Source of the DNA: PALSA-612 sp963791225
Lineage (GTDB): Bacteria; Actinomycetota; Thermoleophilia; Gaiellales; Gaiellaceae
Assembly: GCA_963791225.1 (NCBI GenBank)
Contig: CAWBRV010000002.1
Coordinates: 62,001-126,000 of the forward strand
Direction of reading: 5' to 3'
Length of the DNA stretch: 64,000 nucleotides
The position numbers and the translations under genes are program-made. The notes below the pieces were generated by a model. That model saw only the letters and a program-made list of their open reading frames with translations. It ran no database searches and had not been told where the DNA came from. Below are positions 52,554 through 61,131 of this stretch, one piece after another (the first letter of the stretch is position 1; each line of letters starts with the position of its first letter).

Positions 52554-52910
52554 CTAGAACGGACCGTGTGGCTCGTAGCTGCCGCGGCGGGCGCCGACGC
52601 CGATGAACGTCATCCCGTCGGGGCCGGCGACAGCACAACGCGTCGTGCCCGGGTCGAAGCGGATGAACGAGCCCTCGCGGACCGGAACCTCTTCGCCGTC
52701 CACGCGCCAGCTCCCCGAGCCGCGGACGACGACGTTGACCTCCTCCTGGTCCGTCGAGGTCTCGTCGTGCTCGAGGCCCTCGGCGCCGGGAGGAAGCTCG
52801 AACCAGTTGATGCCGAACGCCTCCAGGTCGAGCTCGCGGCGGACGAAGCGGACGGCGCCTCCCGGTCCTGCGCCCTCGATCTCCTCGACGTTGACCACGG
52901 TGTAGCCCAT
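52554..52910 (-). CDS. Cupin-domain protein
   Basis: 118 residues. The barrel shows the two cupin motifs: ELPPGAEGLEHDETSTDQEE with a His and acid ligands, and PVREGSFIRFDPGTTRCAVA; a metal-binding small barrel of unknown substrate. It faces away from rpmF, from a start 41 bp away, and converges on the ABC-F gene (8 bp). TAGTGT on the minus strand (52926-52921) ends ten bases before the ATG at 52910. Confidence 0.8.
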   Translation of the reverse strand: MGYTVVNVEEIEGAGPGGAVRFVRRELDLEAFGINWFELPPGAEGLEHDETSTDQEEVNVVVRGSGSWRVDGEEVPVREGSFIRFDPGTTRCAVAGPDGMTFIGVGARRGSYEPHGPF

Positions 52911-52920
52911 CGGAGGCCGA

Positions 52921-52941
52921 ACACTATCCCGCCGCTATACT
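52921..52941. promoter_or_regulatory. Divergent -10 elements for cupin and rpmF
   Basis: TAGTGT (minus, 52926-52921) and TATACT (plus, 52936-52941) each end ten bases before their start codons (52910 and 52952), in a gap of only 41 bp. The two promoters are back to back with ten bases between them. Confidence 0.6.
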
Positions 52942-52951
52942 GCGCGGCCGC

Positions 52952-53140
52952 ATGGCTGTCCCGAAGCGGAAAACGTCCAAGTCCCGTCGCGACAAGCGTC
53001 GAGCGAACCACGGCATCCAGGCGCCGCGCCTGAGCGTCTGCCCGCACTGCCATCAGCCGAAGCGCTCGCACGAGATGTGCCCGAACTGCAAGACGTATCG
53101 CGGGCGCGAAGTCGAGCCGCTGCGCACGCCGACTCCCTGA
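52952..53140 (+). CDS. rpmF: 50S ribosomal protein L32
   Basis: 62 residues, normal length. The conserved start AVPKRKTSKSRRDKRRANH and the zinc-binding pairs CPHC and CPNC (four-cysteine form) are present. It precedes plsX and acpP in the standard order. The -10 TATACT lies 10 bases upstream. Confidence 0.96.
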   Translation: MAVPKRKTSKSRRDKRRANHGIQAPRLSVCPHCHQPKRSHEMCPNCKTYRGREVEPLRTPTP

Positions 53141-53154
53141 GGCCCAAAGGGCCG

Positions 53155-53160
53155 TAGACT
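53155..53160 (+). promoter_or_regulatory. -10 element TAGACT for plsX
   Basis: TAGACT ends eight bases before GTG 53169, within the 28-bp gap after rpmF, so plsX may have its own start besides read-through. Confidence 0.45.
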
Positions 53161-53168
53161 CTCCCGCC

Positions 53169-54200
53169 GTGGGCCCGATTCGGGTTGCGGTCGATGCGCT
53201 GGGCGGCGACCACGGGCCCGAGGGAATCGTCGCGGGCGCAGTCGAGGCGCGCTCCGCAGGGATCGAGCCGGTGCTGTTCGGCCCCGCCGGTCTCGACACG
53301 CAAGGCCTCGAGCTCGTCGTGACGACGCAGGAGATCGCCATGGACGAGAAGCCGGCCGATGCCGTTCGCGGCAAGCCGGACAGCTCGCTCGTCGCCGCGT
53401 GCCGCGCTGTCCACGAGGGACAGGCCCAGGCGGTCGTGTCGGCCGGGAACACCGGCGCCATGCTGGCCGCGGGACTCGTCTACGTGCGCCGGCTCCGGGG
53501 TGTGCTGCGACCGGCGATCGCGTTGATCATCCCGACCCCGAAGGGGCCGTCCGTGCTCATCGACGCGGGCGCGAACGCGGACTGCCGCGCCGAGCACCTG
53601 CTGCAGTTCGGGGTGATGGGCTCGATCTTCGCCGAGGAGATCCTCGACATCGCGCGTCCGACCGTCGGCCTCCTGTCGATCGGCGAGGAGCCGGAGAAGG
53701 GCAACCAGCTGACGCTCGAGGCGCACGAGCTGCTGGAGGCAAGTGACCTCAACTTCCAGGGCAACGTCGAGAGCCGCTGGCTGCTCGCCCACGCGGCCGA
53801 CGTGATCGTCTGCGACGGGTTCACGGGAAACGTCGTGCTCAAGCTGCTCGAGGGCACCATCCGCACGACGCTCGACTGGCTGCGGTCGGAGATCGTCGCC
53901 ACCCCGCGCGGCAAGGCCGGCGGTGTCCTGATCAAGCCCGCCGCGGCGCGGCTGCGCGCCCACCTCGACCCCGACACGTACGGCGGCGCCTACCTGCTCG
54001 GCCTGCGCGGCCTGTCCGTGATCGCGCATGGGAACTCGTCCCAGGCGGCGATCGCGAACGCGATCAGGTACGCCGCACGCGGGATCGAGCACGGCGTCGT
54101 GACGCAGCTCGGAGAGCGAATGGCCAGGGAGATCGAGGAACCGGTGGAGGACCGTGTTAGCATCCGCGCGCTTTCCGAATCCAACCCGCAAGAGAGGTGA
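53169..54200 (+). CDS. plsX: Phosphate acyltransferase PlsX
   Basis: 343 residues. RVAVDALGGDHGPEGIVAGA at the start and SAGNTGAMLAAGLVYVRR, GANADCRAEHLLQFGVMG, CDGFTGNVVLKLLEGTIRT are family segments. It converts acyl-ACP to acyl phosphate for phosphatidic-acid synthesis. Its 3' end abuts acpP, whose product it uses. Confidence 0.95.
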   Translation: MGPIRVAVDALGGDHGPEGIVAGAVEARSAGIEPVLFGPAGLDTQGLELVVTTQEIAMDEKPADAVRGKPDSSLVAACRAVHEGQAQAVVSAGNTGAMLAAGLVYVRRLRGVLRPAIALIIPTPKGPSVLIDAGANADCRAEHLLQFGVMGSIFAEEILDIARPTVGLLSIGEEPEKGNQLTLEAHELLEASDLNFQGNVESRWLLAHAADVIVCDGFTGNVVLKLLEGTIRTTLDWLRSEIVATPRGKAGGVLIKPAAARLRAHLDPDTYGGAYLLGLRGLSVIAHGNSSQAAIANAIRYAARGIEHGVVTQLGERMAREIEEPVEDRVSIRALSESNPQER

Positions 54201-54201
54201 C

Positions 54202-54447
54202 ATGGCAGCTTCGCGCGAGGAAGTCTACGAGCGAGTCAAGGAGGTGCTGGTCGAGCAGCTGGGCGTCGACGAGGCCGAGATCACGGAGGAGGCGTCCTTC
54301 CAGGAGGATCTCGACGCCGACTCACTCGATCTCGTCGAGCTGATCATGGAGCTGGAGGACCAGTTCGGGATCAAGATCTCCGACGAGGACGCTCAGAAGA
54401 TCACGACTGTCGGACAGGCCGTCGACTACGTCTCGACGCACCAGTAG
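54202..54447 (+). CDS. acpP: Acyl carrier protein
   Basis: 81 residues. The phosphopantetheine site is ...QEDLDADSLDLVELIMELED with Ser in DSL. AGAGAGGTGA (54190-54199) upstream of the ATG at 54202 is a good ribosome-binding site that overlaps the plsX stop. It carries fatty acyl chains for PlsX and lipid synthesis. Its TAG stop lies at the expected start of rnc. Confidence 0.96.
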   Translation: MAASREEVYERVKEVLVEQLGVDEAEITEEASFQEDLDADSLDLVELIMELEDQFGIKISDEDAQKITTVGQAVDYVSTHQ

Positions 54448-55150
54448 CAGCGACATCCAGGCGGGCGACGTTCGGCGGCTTGCCGAGCTGATCCGAACGC
54501 TGCCGCCGGACCGGCTCGAGCACGTCTTCACGCACTCGTCGTGGGCACCGGATCGCGCGTCGTCGTACGAGCGGCTTGAGTTCCTCGGTGACAGCGTGCT
54601 CGAGCTTGCTGTCGCGCGGCACCTGTACGACCGGTATCCCGACCTCAGCGAGGGGCGGCTCGCCAAGATCCGCTCGCACGTCGTCTCGCGCCGAGCCTGC
54701 GCGCTCGTCGCCGATCAGCTCGGGCTCGGCGCCGAGTTGCTCGAGCGTGGCTCGACGACGCAGCCGGAGGAGCTGATCCGCCTTGCCGCGAACCGCAACG
54801 TCCTCGCGGCGCTCCTCGAGGCGGCGCTGGCGGCGATCTTCCTCGAGCACGGGTTCGAGGCGGTCGAGGCGCCGATCGTCGACGCCTTCCGCGGTCAGAT
54901 CGAGTACGCCGCCACGCACTCGGTCGACTACAAGACCGAGCTGCAGGAGGAGTTGGCGCGGATCCGCAAGCAGGTCGTCTACACGGTCGTCGAGATGCAA
55001 GGCCCGGCGCACGACCGGCGCTTCACCTGCGCGGCGCTCGTCGACGGCGAGCAGCGCGGCCTCGGCACGGGCTCGACGAAGAAGGAGGCCGAACAGGAGG
55101 CGGCGCTGGAGGCGCTCGAGTCGCTGGCCGCCGAGGAGGACGACGCTTAG
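54446..55150 (+). CDS. rnc: Ribonuclease III (start codon not visible)
   Basis: About 234 residues. RNase III signature SYERLEFLGDSVLELAVARH with the metal ligands, and a C-terminal dsRNA-binding domain (DYKTELQEELARIRKQVVY ... GTGSTKKEAEQEAALEALE). It processes rRNA precursors. The frame continues upstream to the acpP stop but contains no ATG, GTG or TTG before SSWAPDRASS. One G added in CAGTAGCAGC would give CAGTGAGCAGC: acpP would end in TGA and rnc start with GTG in a GTGA overlap. So a base is probably missing here. Overlap-style genes around it support this. Confidence 0.85.
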   Translation, partial: SSDIQAGDVRRLAELIRTLPPDRLEHVFTHSSWAPDRASSYERLEFLGDSVLELAVARHLYDRYPDLSEGRLAKIRSHVVSRRACALVADQLGLGAELLERGSTTQPEELIRLAANRNVLAALLEAALAAIFLEHGFEAVEAPIVDAFRGQIEYAATHSVDYKTELQEELARIRKQVVYTVVEMQGPAHDRRFTCAALVDGEQRGLGTGSTKKEAEQEAALEALESLAAEEDDA

Positions 55151-55187
55151 CCGGGTCATCCGCGCTCATCGTTAGCGTTGCTCCGGC

Positions 55188-57672
55188 GTGTACCTGAAGT
55201 CCGTTCGCATGCGGGGGTTCAAGTCGTTCCCCGACCAGGTCGAGGTTCGGCTCGAGCCGGGAGTGGCCGTCGTCGTCGGGCCCGAACGGGTCCGGGAAGT
55301 CGAACATCGCGGATGCGCTCGTGTGGGCCTCGGGCAGCATGGCGCCGAGCGAGCTGCGGGCGGAGAAGCCCGACGACGTGCTCTTCGGCGGGGCGGCGGG
55401 CCGCGCGCCGGCCGAGTTCTGCGAGGTCGAGCTGCTGTTCGACAACGCCGACCAGGCGCTCCCGGGGCTGGACTTCTCCGAGGTGTCGATCGTGCGCCGG
55501 CTGCATCGAGGCGGCGAGGGCCAGTACCTCGTGAACGGCGCCCAGGTGCGGCGGGTCGACGTCGTCGAGTTGCTCGCCGACGCCGGCCTCGGCCCAGGGG
55601 CCGGGTCGATCGTCAGCCAGGGGAAGGTCGAGGCGATCCTCACGTCGAGCGCGACCGACCGGCGCGCGCTCGTCGAGGACGCCGCAGGCCTCGGCCGGTT
55701 CAAGCGGCGGCGCCATCGCGCGGAGCTGAAGCTCGCCCGCGTCGCGCAGCAGGTCGAGCGCGCACGTGACCTCGAGACCGAGGTCGCGAAACGCCTGCGG
55801 CCGCTGGCGCTCCAGGCGACGGCCGCCGAGCGCGCCGAGAAGCTCGCGACGGAGATCGCAGGGGTCCGGGCGGGGATCGCCACCATCGAGCTCTCGGAGC
55901 TCGGCGTGCGGACCGCAGATGCGGAACGGCGTGGGCGGGCGGTCGTCGAGGAGCGCCGCGGGCTCGAAGAACGGCTCGAGGCGCTGCTGAGCGAGAGGCA
56001 GCGAGACGGAGGAGGAGCTGGCGGCGGTCGCCGGAGGTCGCGAGGGCGCTGCTGCGGTTCTCTACCGGCTGCGCAGCGGTCGTGAGCGGATCGAGCTCCG
56101 GCGCGAGGCGGCGGGCGAGCTCTCGGCACGACTGCGGGAGCCGGTCGTCGAGCACGGGGGCGGGCAGCTTCTGGAGCAGGCGCGCATCGCCGAGACGCGG
56201 GCTGCGGCTCTTCGCCGCGCGCTCGACGAGCGTGAGGGTCTGCCGCCGGCGGCGCGGGCTCTGTCCGAGCGCGGCGAGCGGCTCGCGCTCGGAGAGCTCG
56301 ACGTCGAGCCCGGCATGGAGCGGGCAGTAGCCGCGGCGCTCGGCCACCGGGCGGCAGCCGTGCTCGCGGCGACGCCGGAGCGCGGGCTCGAGCTCGTCGA
56401 GCACGCACGCTCGGCCGGGCTCGGGAACCTCGTCGTGCTCGTCGGGCGCGACCCGAAGGAGCTCGTCGCGGAGCTCTCGGTCGTGCCGATCGACGAGCTG
56501 CTCCAGTCGCCGGTCCCGGCCGTCACGCAGGAGGGCGTCGGCTACGACCCCGAGCGCGGCGAGCTGTGGTTCGTCGGCGAGGCGGCCGAGGCGATCCAGC
56601 TCGAGCTCGAGGCCCAGTTCCGTCTCCTGCAGGTGCAGGCCCGGGAGCTCGGAACGCGGGCCGCGGCGGCGGAGCCGCGCGTCCGGCACACGGATCCGCG
56701 CCTCATCGGGCTCGCGGAACGGCTCGAGGCGGAGCTCGGCCGGTGCATCGAGGCGGGCCGGCGCCGCGAGGCTCCGCTCGAGGCGGAGACGCGCACCGAG
56801 TCCTCGCGCGCCGGAGAGCTCGCGGCCGAGCTCCGCCGGCTCGGAGCACTCGAGGCGGATCTCCGGCACGAGTCGTCGAGCGTGGGCGAGCGCGCGTCCT
56901 CGGTCGACGTCGAGCTCGCACGGCTCGAGGCCGAGGCGGCCGAGGCACGACGCCGTCTCGTCGGAGGCGAACGCCGAGCCGGCCGAGGGCCAGCGCGAGG
57001 AGCTGTCATCGAAGCTCGAGCGGCTCGAGCGCCGGCGCGAGCTCCTCGGCGGCGTCAACCCGTTCGCGAAGGAGGAGTACGAGCGTGAGAAGGAGCACCT
57101 GGAGGAGCTCCGTGCGCAGCGCTCCGACCTCGAGCGGTCACTCGCCGAGCTGGACAAGCTCCGGCGAGACCTGACGGAGACCGTCGAGCGCCGTTTCGAG
57201 GAGACCTTTGCCGCCGTGGAACGGAACTTCGCCGAGGTCGCCGGCACGCTGTTTCCTGGCGGCGAGGGACGCTGACGCCTGACGGAGGCCGAGGGAGAGG
57301 ATGGCGAGTCCGAGCCCGGGATCGAGGTCGAGCTGCGCCCGGCCGGCAAGCGGATCACCCGCCTGTCGCTGCTCTCGGGCGGCGAGAAGGCGATCGGGGC
57401 GATCTCGTTCCTGTTCGCGCTCTTCCTCGCGCGGCCGTGCGCCTTCTACCTGCTCGACGAGGTCGAGGCGGCGCTCGACGACACGAACATCGGCCGCTTC
57501 GTCGACCTCCTGCGCGGCTTCGCCGATCGCGCGCAGTTCATCGTCGTCACGCATCAGAAGCGGACGATGGAAGCGGCGGACATCCTCTACGGGGTCACGA
57601 TGGGCGGCGACGGCGTCTCGCAGGTCGCTCTCCCGCCGCCTGCCGCGCGAGGAAGCCGAAGCCGCGGCCTGA
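55188..57672 (+). CDS. smc: SMC chromosome segregation ATPase, compact form (four frameshifts, one stop)
   Basis: N-terminal head: YLKSVRMRGFKSFPDQVEVR, Walker A GPNGSGKSN (needs skipping one G near 55290), IVSQGKVEAILTSSATDRRA. Two coiled-coil arms flank a hinge-like region (PGMERAVAAALGHRAAAVLA). C-terminal head: LSLLSGGEKAIGAISFLFAL and Walker B FYLLDEVEAALDDTN. Further +1 shifts lie near 56003, 56962 and 57630, and a TGA at 57273-57275 interrupts FPGGEGR-RLTEAEG. Corrected length about 828 residues, well below the usual 1150-1200, mainly from shorter arms. It organises the chromosome with ScpAB. Followed by two hairpins, then ftsY. Confidence 0.85.
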
Positions 57673-57710
57673 GCCCGGGCGCGCGGCCGACACACAATTC
57701 GTTTCCCCCC

Positions 57711-57725
57711 GGGGCCTCCGGCCCC
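57711..57725 (+). terminator. Short GC hairpin after smc
   Basis: GGGGCC (57711-57716) pairs with GGCCCC (57720-57725) around TCC, followed by TCTGCCCCCGTCTTT. A weak terminator is possible. Confidence 0.4.
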
Positions 57726-57751
57726 TCTGCCCCCGTCTTTGGACCCTAGCG

Positions 57752-57794
57752 GCGGAATCGTCACGCGTGTGAAACGCGACTGTGACGATTCCGC
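57752..57794. repeat. 13-bp perfect inverted repeat between smc and ftsY
   Basis: GCGGAATCGTCAC (57752-57764) and GTGACGATTCCGC (57782-57794) are exact reverse complements with a 17-nt loop that itself contains GCGT/ACGC. It lies 44 bp upstream of the ftsY start, so it may be a regulator site or a transcript hairpin. Confidence 0.7.
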
Positions 57795-57822
57795 GCACCG
57801 CGCCGGGTCGCCCGCACCCGAC

Positions 57823-57828
57823 TATCCT
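57823..57828 (+). promoter_or_regulatory. -10 element TATCCT for ftsY
   Basis: TATCCT ends ten bases before ATG 57839 and lies 28 bp after the inverted repeat. Confidence 0.45.
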
Positions 57829-57838
57829 GCGCGCCCGG

Positions 57839-58794
57839 ATGGCGCGAAGCTGGTCAGAGCTGCTCGGCGACGAGCACGGGGTCGACGAGTCGCCGGAGGA
57901 GCGCCGCCGCTTCCTCGGCCGGCTGCGGAGCTCGCTCGGTCGCACCCGCACCGCCATCCGTCTGCCGCTCGGGCGGTTCGACCCCCGCGACGACGAGTCC
58001 TGGGAGGCGCTCGAGGAGGCGCTGATCGCCGCCGACGTGGGCATGGTCGCGACGGAGGAGCTGGTCGAAAGGCTGCGCAAGCGCCGCGACGTCGACGATC
58101 TCGAGCAGGCGCTCGTCGAGGAGATCACCGGCCTGCTCGGCGAGCCCGCCGCGCTCGCTCTCCGCGAGCGGCCGAGCGTCATCCTCGTCGTCGGCGTCAA
58201 CGGCACCGGGAAGACGACCACGATCGGCAAGCTCGCCTACCGGCTCTCCGAGCACGGGCGCTCGGTCCTCGTCGCCGCCGCGGACACGTTCAGGGCGGCC
58301 GCCGACGAGCAGCTCGAGATCTGGTCGCAGCGGGCCGGCGCGGATTTCGTCGGTTCGAGCAAGGGAGCGCGATCCCGCCGCGGTCGCATTCGACGCTATC
58401 GAGGCGGCGACGAGTCGCGGCCGCGACGTCGTGCTCGTCGACACGGCCGGCCGCCTGCACACGCAGGCGAACCTGATGGAGGAGCTGCGCAAGATCCGGC
58501 GCGTGATCTCGAATCGGCTCGAAGGTGCACCGCACGAGACGCTGCTCGTCCTCGACGCGACGACGGGGCAGAACGGCCTCCAGCAGGCACGGCTGTTCGG
58601 CGAGGCCGTCGAGGTGAGCGGGGTTGCGCTGACGAAGCTCGACGGCTCGGCCAAGGGCGGGATCGTCCTGCCCGGTCGCGGTCGAGCTCGGCTTGCCCGT
58701 GAAGCTGGTCGGCGTGGGGGAGACGCTCGAGGATCTGCAGCCGTTCGATCCGGCCGACTTCGCGCGCGCTCTGGTCGGCTCGGACGCCGAATAG
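57839..58794 (+). CDS. ftsY: Signal recognition particle receptor FtsY (two frameshifts)
   Basis: About 318 residues after two +1 corrections, near 58370 (VGSSKGADPAAVAFDA expected) and 58670 (GIVLPVAVELGLPVKL expected); length 3n+2. N domain (ESWEALEEALIAADVGM), then the GTPase: P-loop GVNGTGKTTTIGKLAY, AADTFRAAADEQLEIW, VLVDTAGRLHTQANLMEEL, TKLDGSAKGG, and the closing VGVGETLEDLQPFDP. It docks SRP-ribosome complexes at the membrane. No long acidic A domain, as usual in actinobacteria. Adjacent to ffh. Confidence 0.93.
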
Positions 58795-58801
58795 GCCTCC
58801 G

Positions 58802-58807
58802 TACACT
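58802..58807 (+). promoter_or_regulatory. -10 element TACACT for ffh
   Basis: TACACT ends eight bases before ATG 58816, within the 21-bp gap after ftsY. Confidence 0.45.
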
Positions 58808-58815
58808 GTCCGGCG

Positions 58816-60136
58816 ATGTTCGACGCCCTCGGCGACAAGCTGCAGTCGATCCTCGGCGGCCTCCGCTCGCGCGGGAAGCTCGACGAGGAGACGATCTCGA
58901 AAGCCCTGCGCGAGATCCGGCTCGCGCTGCTCGAGGCCGACGTCAATCTCGCCGTCGTCAAGGAGTTCGTCGCCGCGCGTCAAGGAGCGCGCGCTCGGGC
59001 AGGAGGTGACGAAGAGCCTGACGCCGGGGCAGGAGGTCGTGAAGATCGTCCACGAGGAGCTGACCCGGATCATGGGCTCCGCCGACTCGCGGCTCGCGTT
59101 CACCGGACGACCGCCGACCGTGATCCTGCTCGCCGGCCTGCAGGGCTCGGGCAAGACGACGGCGGCGGCGAAGCTCGCGCTGATGCTGCGCAAGGAGAAG
59201 AAGAACCCGCTGCTCGTCGCCGCCGACCTCCAGCGGCCCGCTGCGATCACGCAGCTCGAGCAGCTCGGCAAGCAGATTCAGATCCCGGTCGCGAGCTCGG
59301 AGCGCGACGACGCCGTGCGGGCGGCGACGCGCGGCCTCGAGCAGGCGCGCTCGCAGGGGAACGACGTCGTGATCGTCGACACCGCGGGCCGGCTGCAGAT
59401 CGACGAGGAGCTGATGGACGAGCTCGAGCAGATCCACCGCGAGGTGAAGCCGCACAACGTCCTGCTCGTCCTCGACGCGATGACCGGGCAGCAGGCGGTC
59501 GACGTCGCGCTGGCCTTCCACGAGCGCGTCGCCTTCGACGGCGTGCTGCTGACGAAGCTCGACGGCGACGCCCGCGGCGGTGCGGCGCTCTCGGTCAGGG
59601 CCGTGACGGGCAAGCCGATCAAGCTCGCGTCCGTCGGCGAGAAGCTCGACCAGCTCGAGGTCTTCCATCCCGACCGCATGGCGTCGCGGATCCTCGGCAT
59701 GGGCGACGTGCTGACGCTGATCGAGAAGGCCGAGGCGGCCGCGACCGAGGACGAGCAGAAGGAGATGGAGGCTCGCATGATGGCCGGCGAGATCGACTTC
59801 GAGGACTTCCTGACGAGCTACCGCATGATGCGCAGGATGGGCTCGTTCAAGAGCCTGGTGTCGATGATCCCGGGCATGGGCAACCAGCTCAAGGACGTCG
59901 ACGTCGACGAGCGGGAACTCGGCCGCGTCGAGGCGATGATCCTGTCGATGACGCCGCGGGAGCGCCGGCTTCCGCACGTCATCGACGGCTCGCGTCGGCA
60001 GCGGATCGCTCGGGGCAGCGGGACGACGGTGCAGCAGGTCAACCAGCTGCTCAGCGCCCGCAAGCAGATGCAGAAGATGATGAAGCAGATGACCAAGGGC
60101 AAGATGCCCTCGCTCCCCGTGGCCGGGAAGCGCTAG
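58816..60136 (+). CDS. ffh: Signal recognition particle protein Ffh (frameshifted)
   Basis: About 440 residues after one extra base near 58978 (EFVARVKERALGQEV expected). NG domain: ALGDKLQSILGGLRSRGKLD, P-loop LQGSGKTTAAAKLALML, VDTAGRLQIDEELMDELEQI, TKLDGDARGGAALS. The M domain is Met-rich (ARKQMQKMMKQMTKGKMP near the C-terminus) and binds signal peptides and SRP RNA. With FtsY it targets membrane proteins. Standard length. Confidence 0.95.
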
Positions 60137-60157
60137 AACAGCACCGAGAGGAGAGGT

Positions 60158-60400
60158 ATGGCAGTTCGCATGAGGTTGACGCGGGTGGGCTCGAAGAAGA
60201 ACCCGATCTACCGCGTCGTCGTCGCCGACTCGCGCTCGCCGCGTGACGGCAGGTTCATCGACATCGTCGGCCGCTACAACCCGCAGCACGAGCCGTCGCT
60301 GATCGAGTTCGACGAGGCCAAGGTGAAGGACTGGCTTTCGAAAGGTGTCCAGCCCTCGCAGCCCGTCTCGCGCCTGCTCAGGGCCAAGAACATCGGCTGA
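60158..60400 (+). CDS. rpsP: 30S ribosomal protein S16
   Basis: 80 residues. AVRMRLTRVGSKKNPIYRVV and GRYNPQHEPSLIEFD are family segments. GAGAGGAGAGG immediately upstream is a strong ribosome-binding site, 22 bp after ffh, the usual order ffh-rpsP-khpA-rimM-trmD-rplS. Confidence 0.97.
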   Translation: MAVRMRLTRVGSKKNPIYRVVVADSRSPRDGRFIDIVGRYNPQHEPSLIEFDEAKVKDWLSKGVQPSQPVSRLLRAKNIG

Positions 60401-60407
60401 GGCGTTC

Positions 60408-60647
60408 GTGTCCGCTTCAGGCGACCTCGTCTGCTTCCTGGCGAAGAAGATCGTCGAGGAGCCGGACGCGGTTCGGGTCGAGGAGGTCGACGCGGACGGC
60501 GATCTGCTTCTGCGGCTCCACGTCGCCGAGGCGGACCGGGGGAAGGTGATCGGCCGGCGTGGGCGGATGGTGCAGGCACTGCGCACGCTCGCCAGGGCGG
60601 CGGGAGCGCGGTCCGATCGCCGCGTGCTGCTCGAGATTGCCGAGTAA
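60408..60647 (+). CDS. khpA: KH-domain RNA-binding protein KhpA
   Basis: 79 residues from GTG 60408. A single KH domain with the GxxG loop in GKVIGRRGRMVQALRTLARA. KhpA/KhpB dimers bind many RNAs and influence cell length and rRNA-linked processes. It lies 7 bp after rpsP; rimM starts within its 3' end. Confidence 0.9.
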   Translation: MSASGDLVCFLAKKIVEEPDAVRVEEVDADGDLLLRLHVAEADRGKVIGRRGRMVQALRTLARAAGARSDRRVLLEIAE

Positions 60648-61131
60648 CGCCTCGCCGGGCGACGGCTTCGTCCTCGTGGGGCGCGTCGGCAAGCCGCACG
60701 GGCTCGACGGCTCCTTCTTCGTCGAGCACGCGAGCACGGATCCTGCGCGCTTCGCCGTCGGCGCCGCGCTCGTGGTCGGAGGGGAAGAGGCGCGCGTCGT
60801 CGCGTCGAAGCAGGCCCGCGGGCGGCCGGTGATCCGGCTCGACCGCCGGGTCGATCGCGGAGCCGACCTGACGGTTCCCGTCTCGGAGCTCCCTCCCGCG
60901 GAGAAGGATTCGTACTACGTGTTCCAGCTCGTCGGCCTCGCCGTCGAGGAGCAGGGCGGCCGCTCGCTCGGGCGCGTCAGCGCCGTCGAGCCGGGCGTCG
61001 CGAACGACGTGCTCGAGCTCGATTCCGGCCTCGCGCTGCCCATGCACGAGGACTGCGTCCGCGACGTCGATCTCGCGGCAGGCAAAATCGTTGTCGCGCC
61101 CGGTTTCGCCCAACCCGACTACCCTCACTGA
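60637..61131 (+). CDS. rimM: 16S rRNA processing protein RimM
   Basis: 164 residues from a TTG at 60637 that overlaps the khpA stop (taa 60645-60647); the frame then reads PSNASPGDGFVLVGRVGKPH, the family N-terminus (GRVGKPHGLDGSFFVEHAST). A later GTG at 60677 would cut the first motif. The PRC-barrel part contains YYVFQLVGLAVEEQGG and GVANDVLELDSG. It assists 30S maturation with S19. The next gene starts at the stop. Confidence 0.9.
   Translation: MPSNASPGDGFVLVGRVGKPHGLDGSFFVEHASTDPARFAVGAALVVGGEEARVVASKQARGRPVIRLDRRVDRGADLTVPVSELPPAEKDSYYVFQLVGLAVEEQGGRSLGRVSAVEPGVANDVLELDSGLALPMHEDCVRDVDLAAGKIVVAPGFAQPDYPH
61120..61125 (+). promoter_or_regulatory. -10 element TACCCT for trmD
   Basis: TACCCT ends six bases before GTG 61132, overlapping the rimM end, so trmD may also be transcribed without a leader. 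Confidence 0.45.

Noticed and set aside
57273..57275. TGA in smc as a selenocysteine codon
   Set aside because: The position is in FPGGEGR-RLTEAEG where a Leu is normal, no selenium machinery is seen and no SECIS-like hairpin was noticed.
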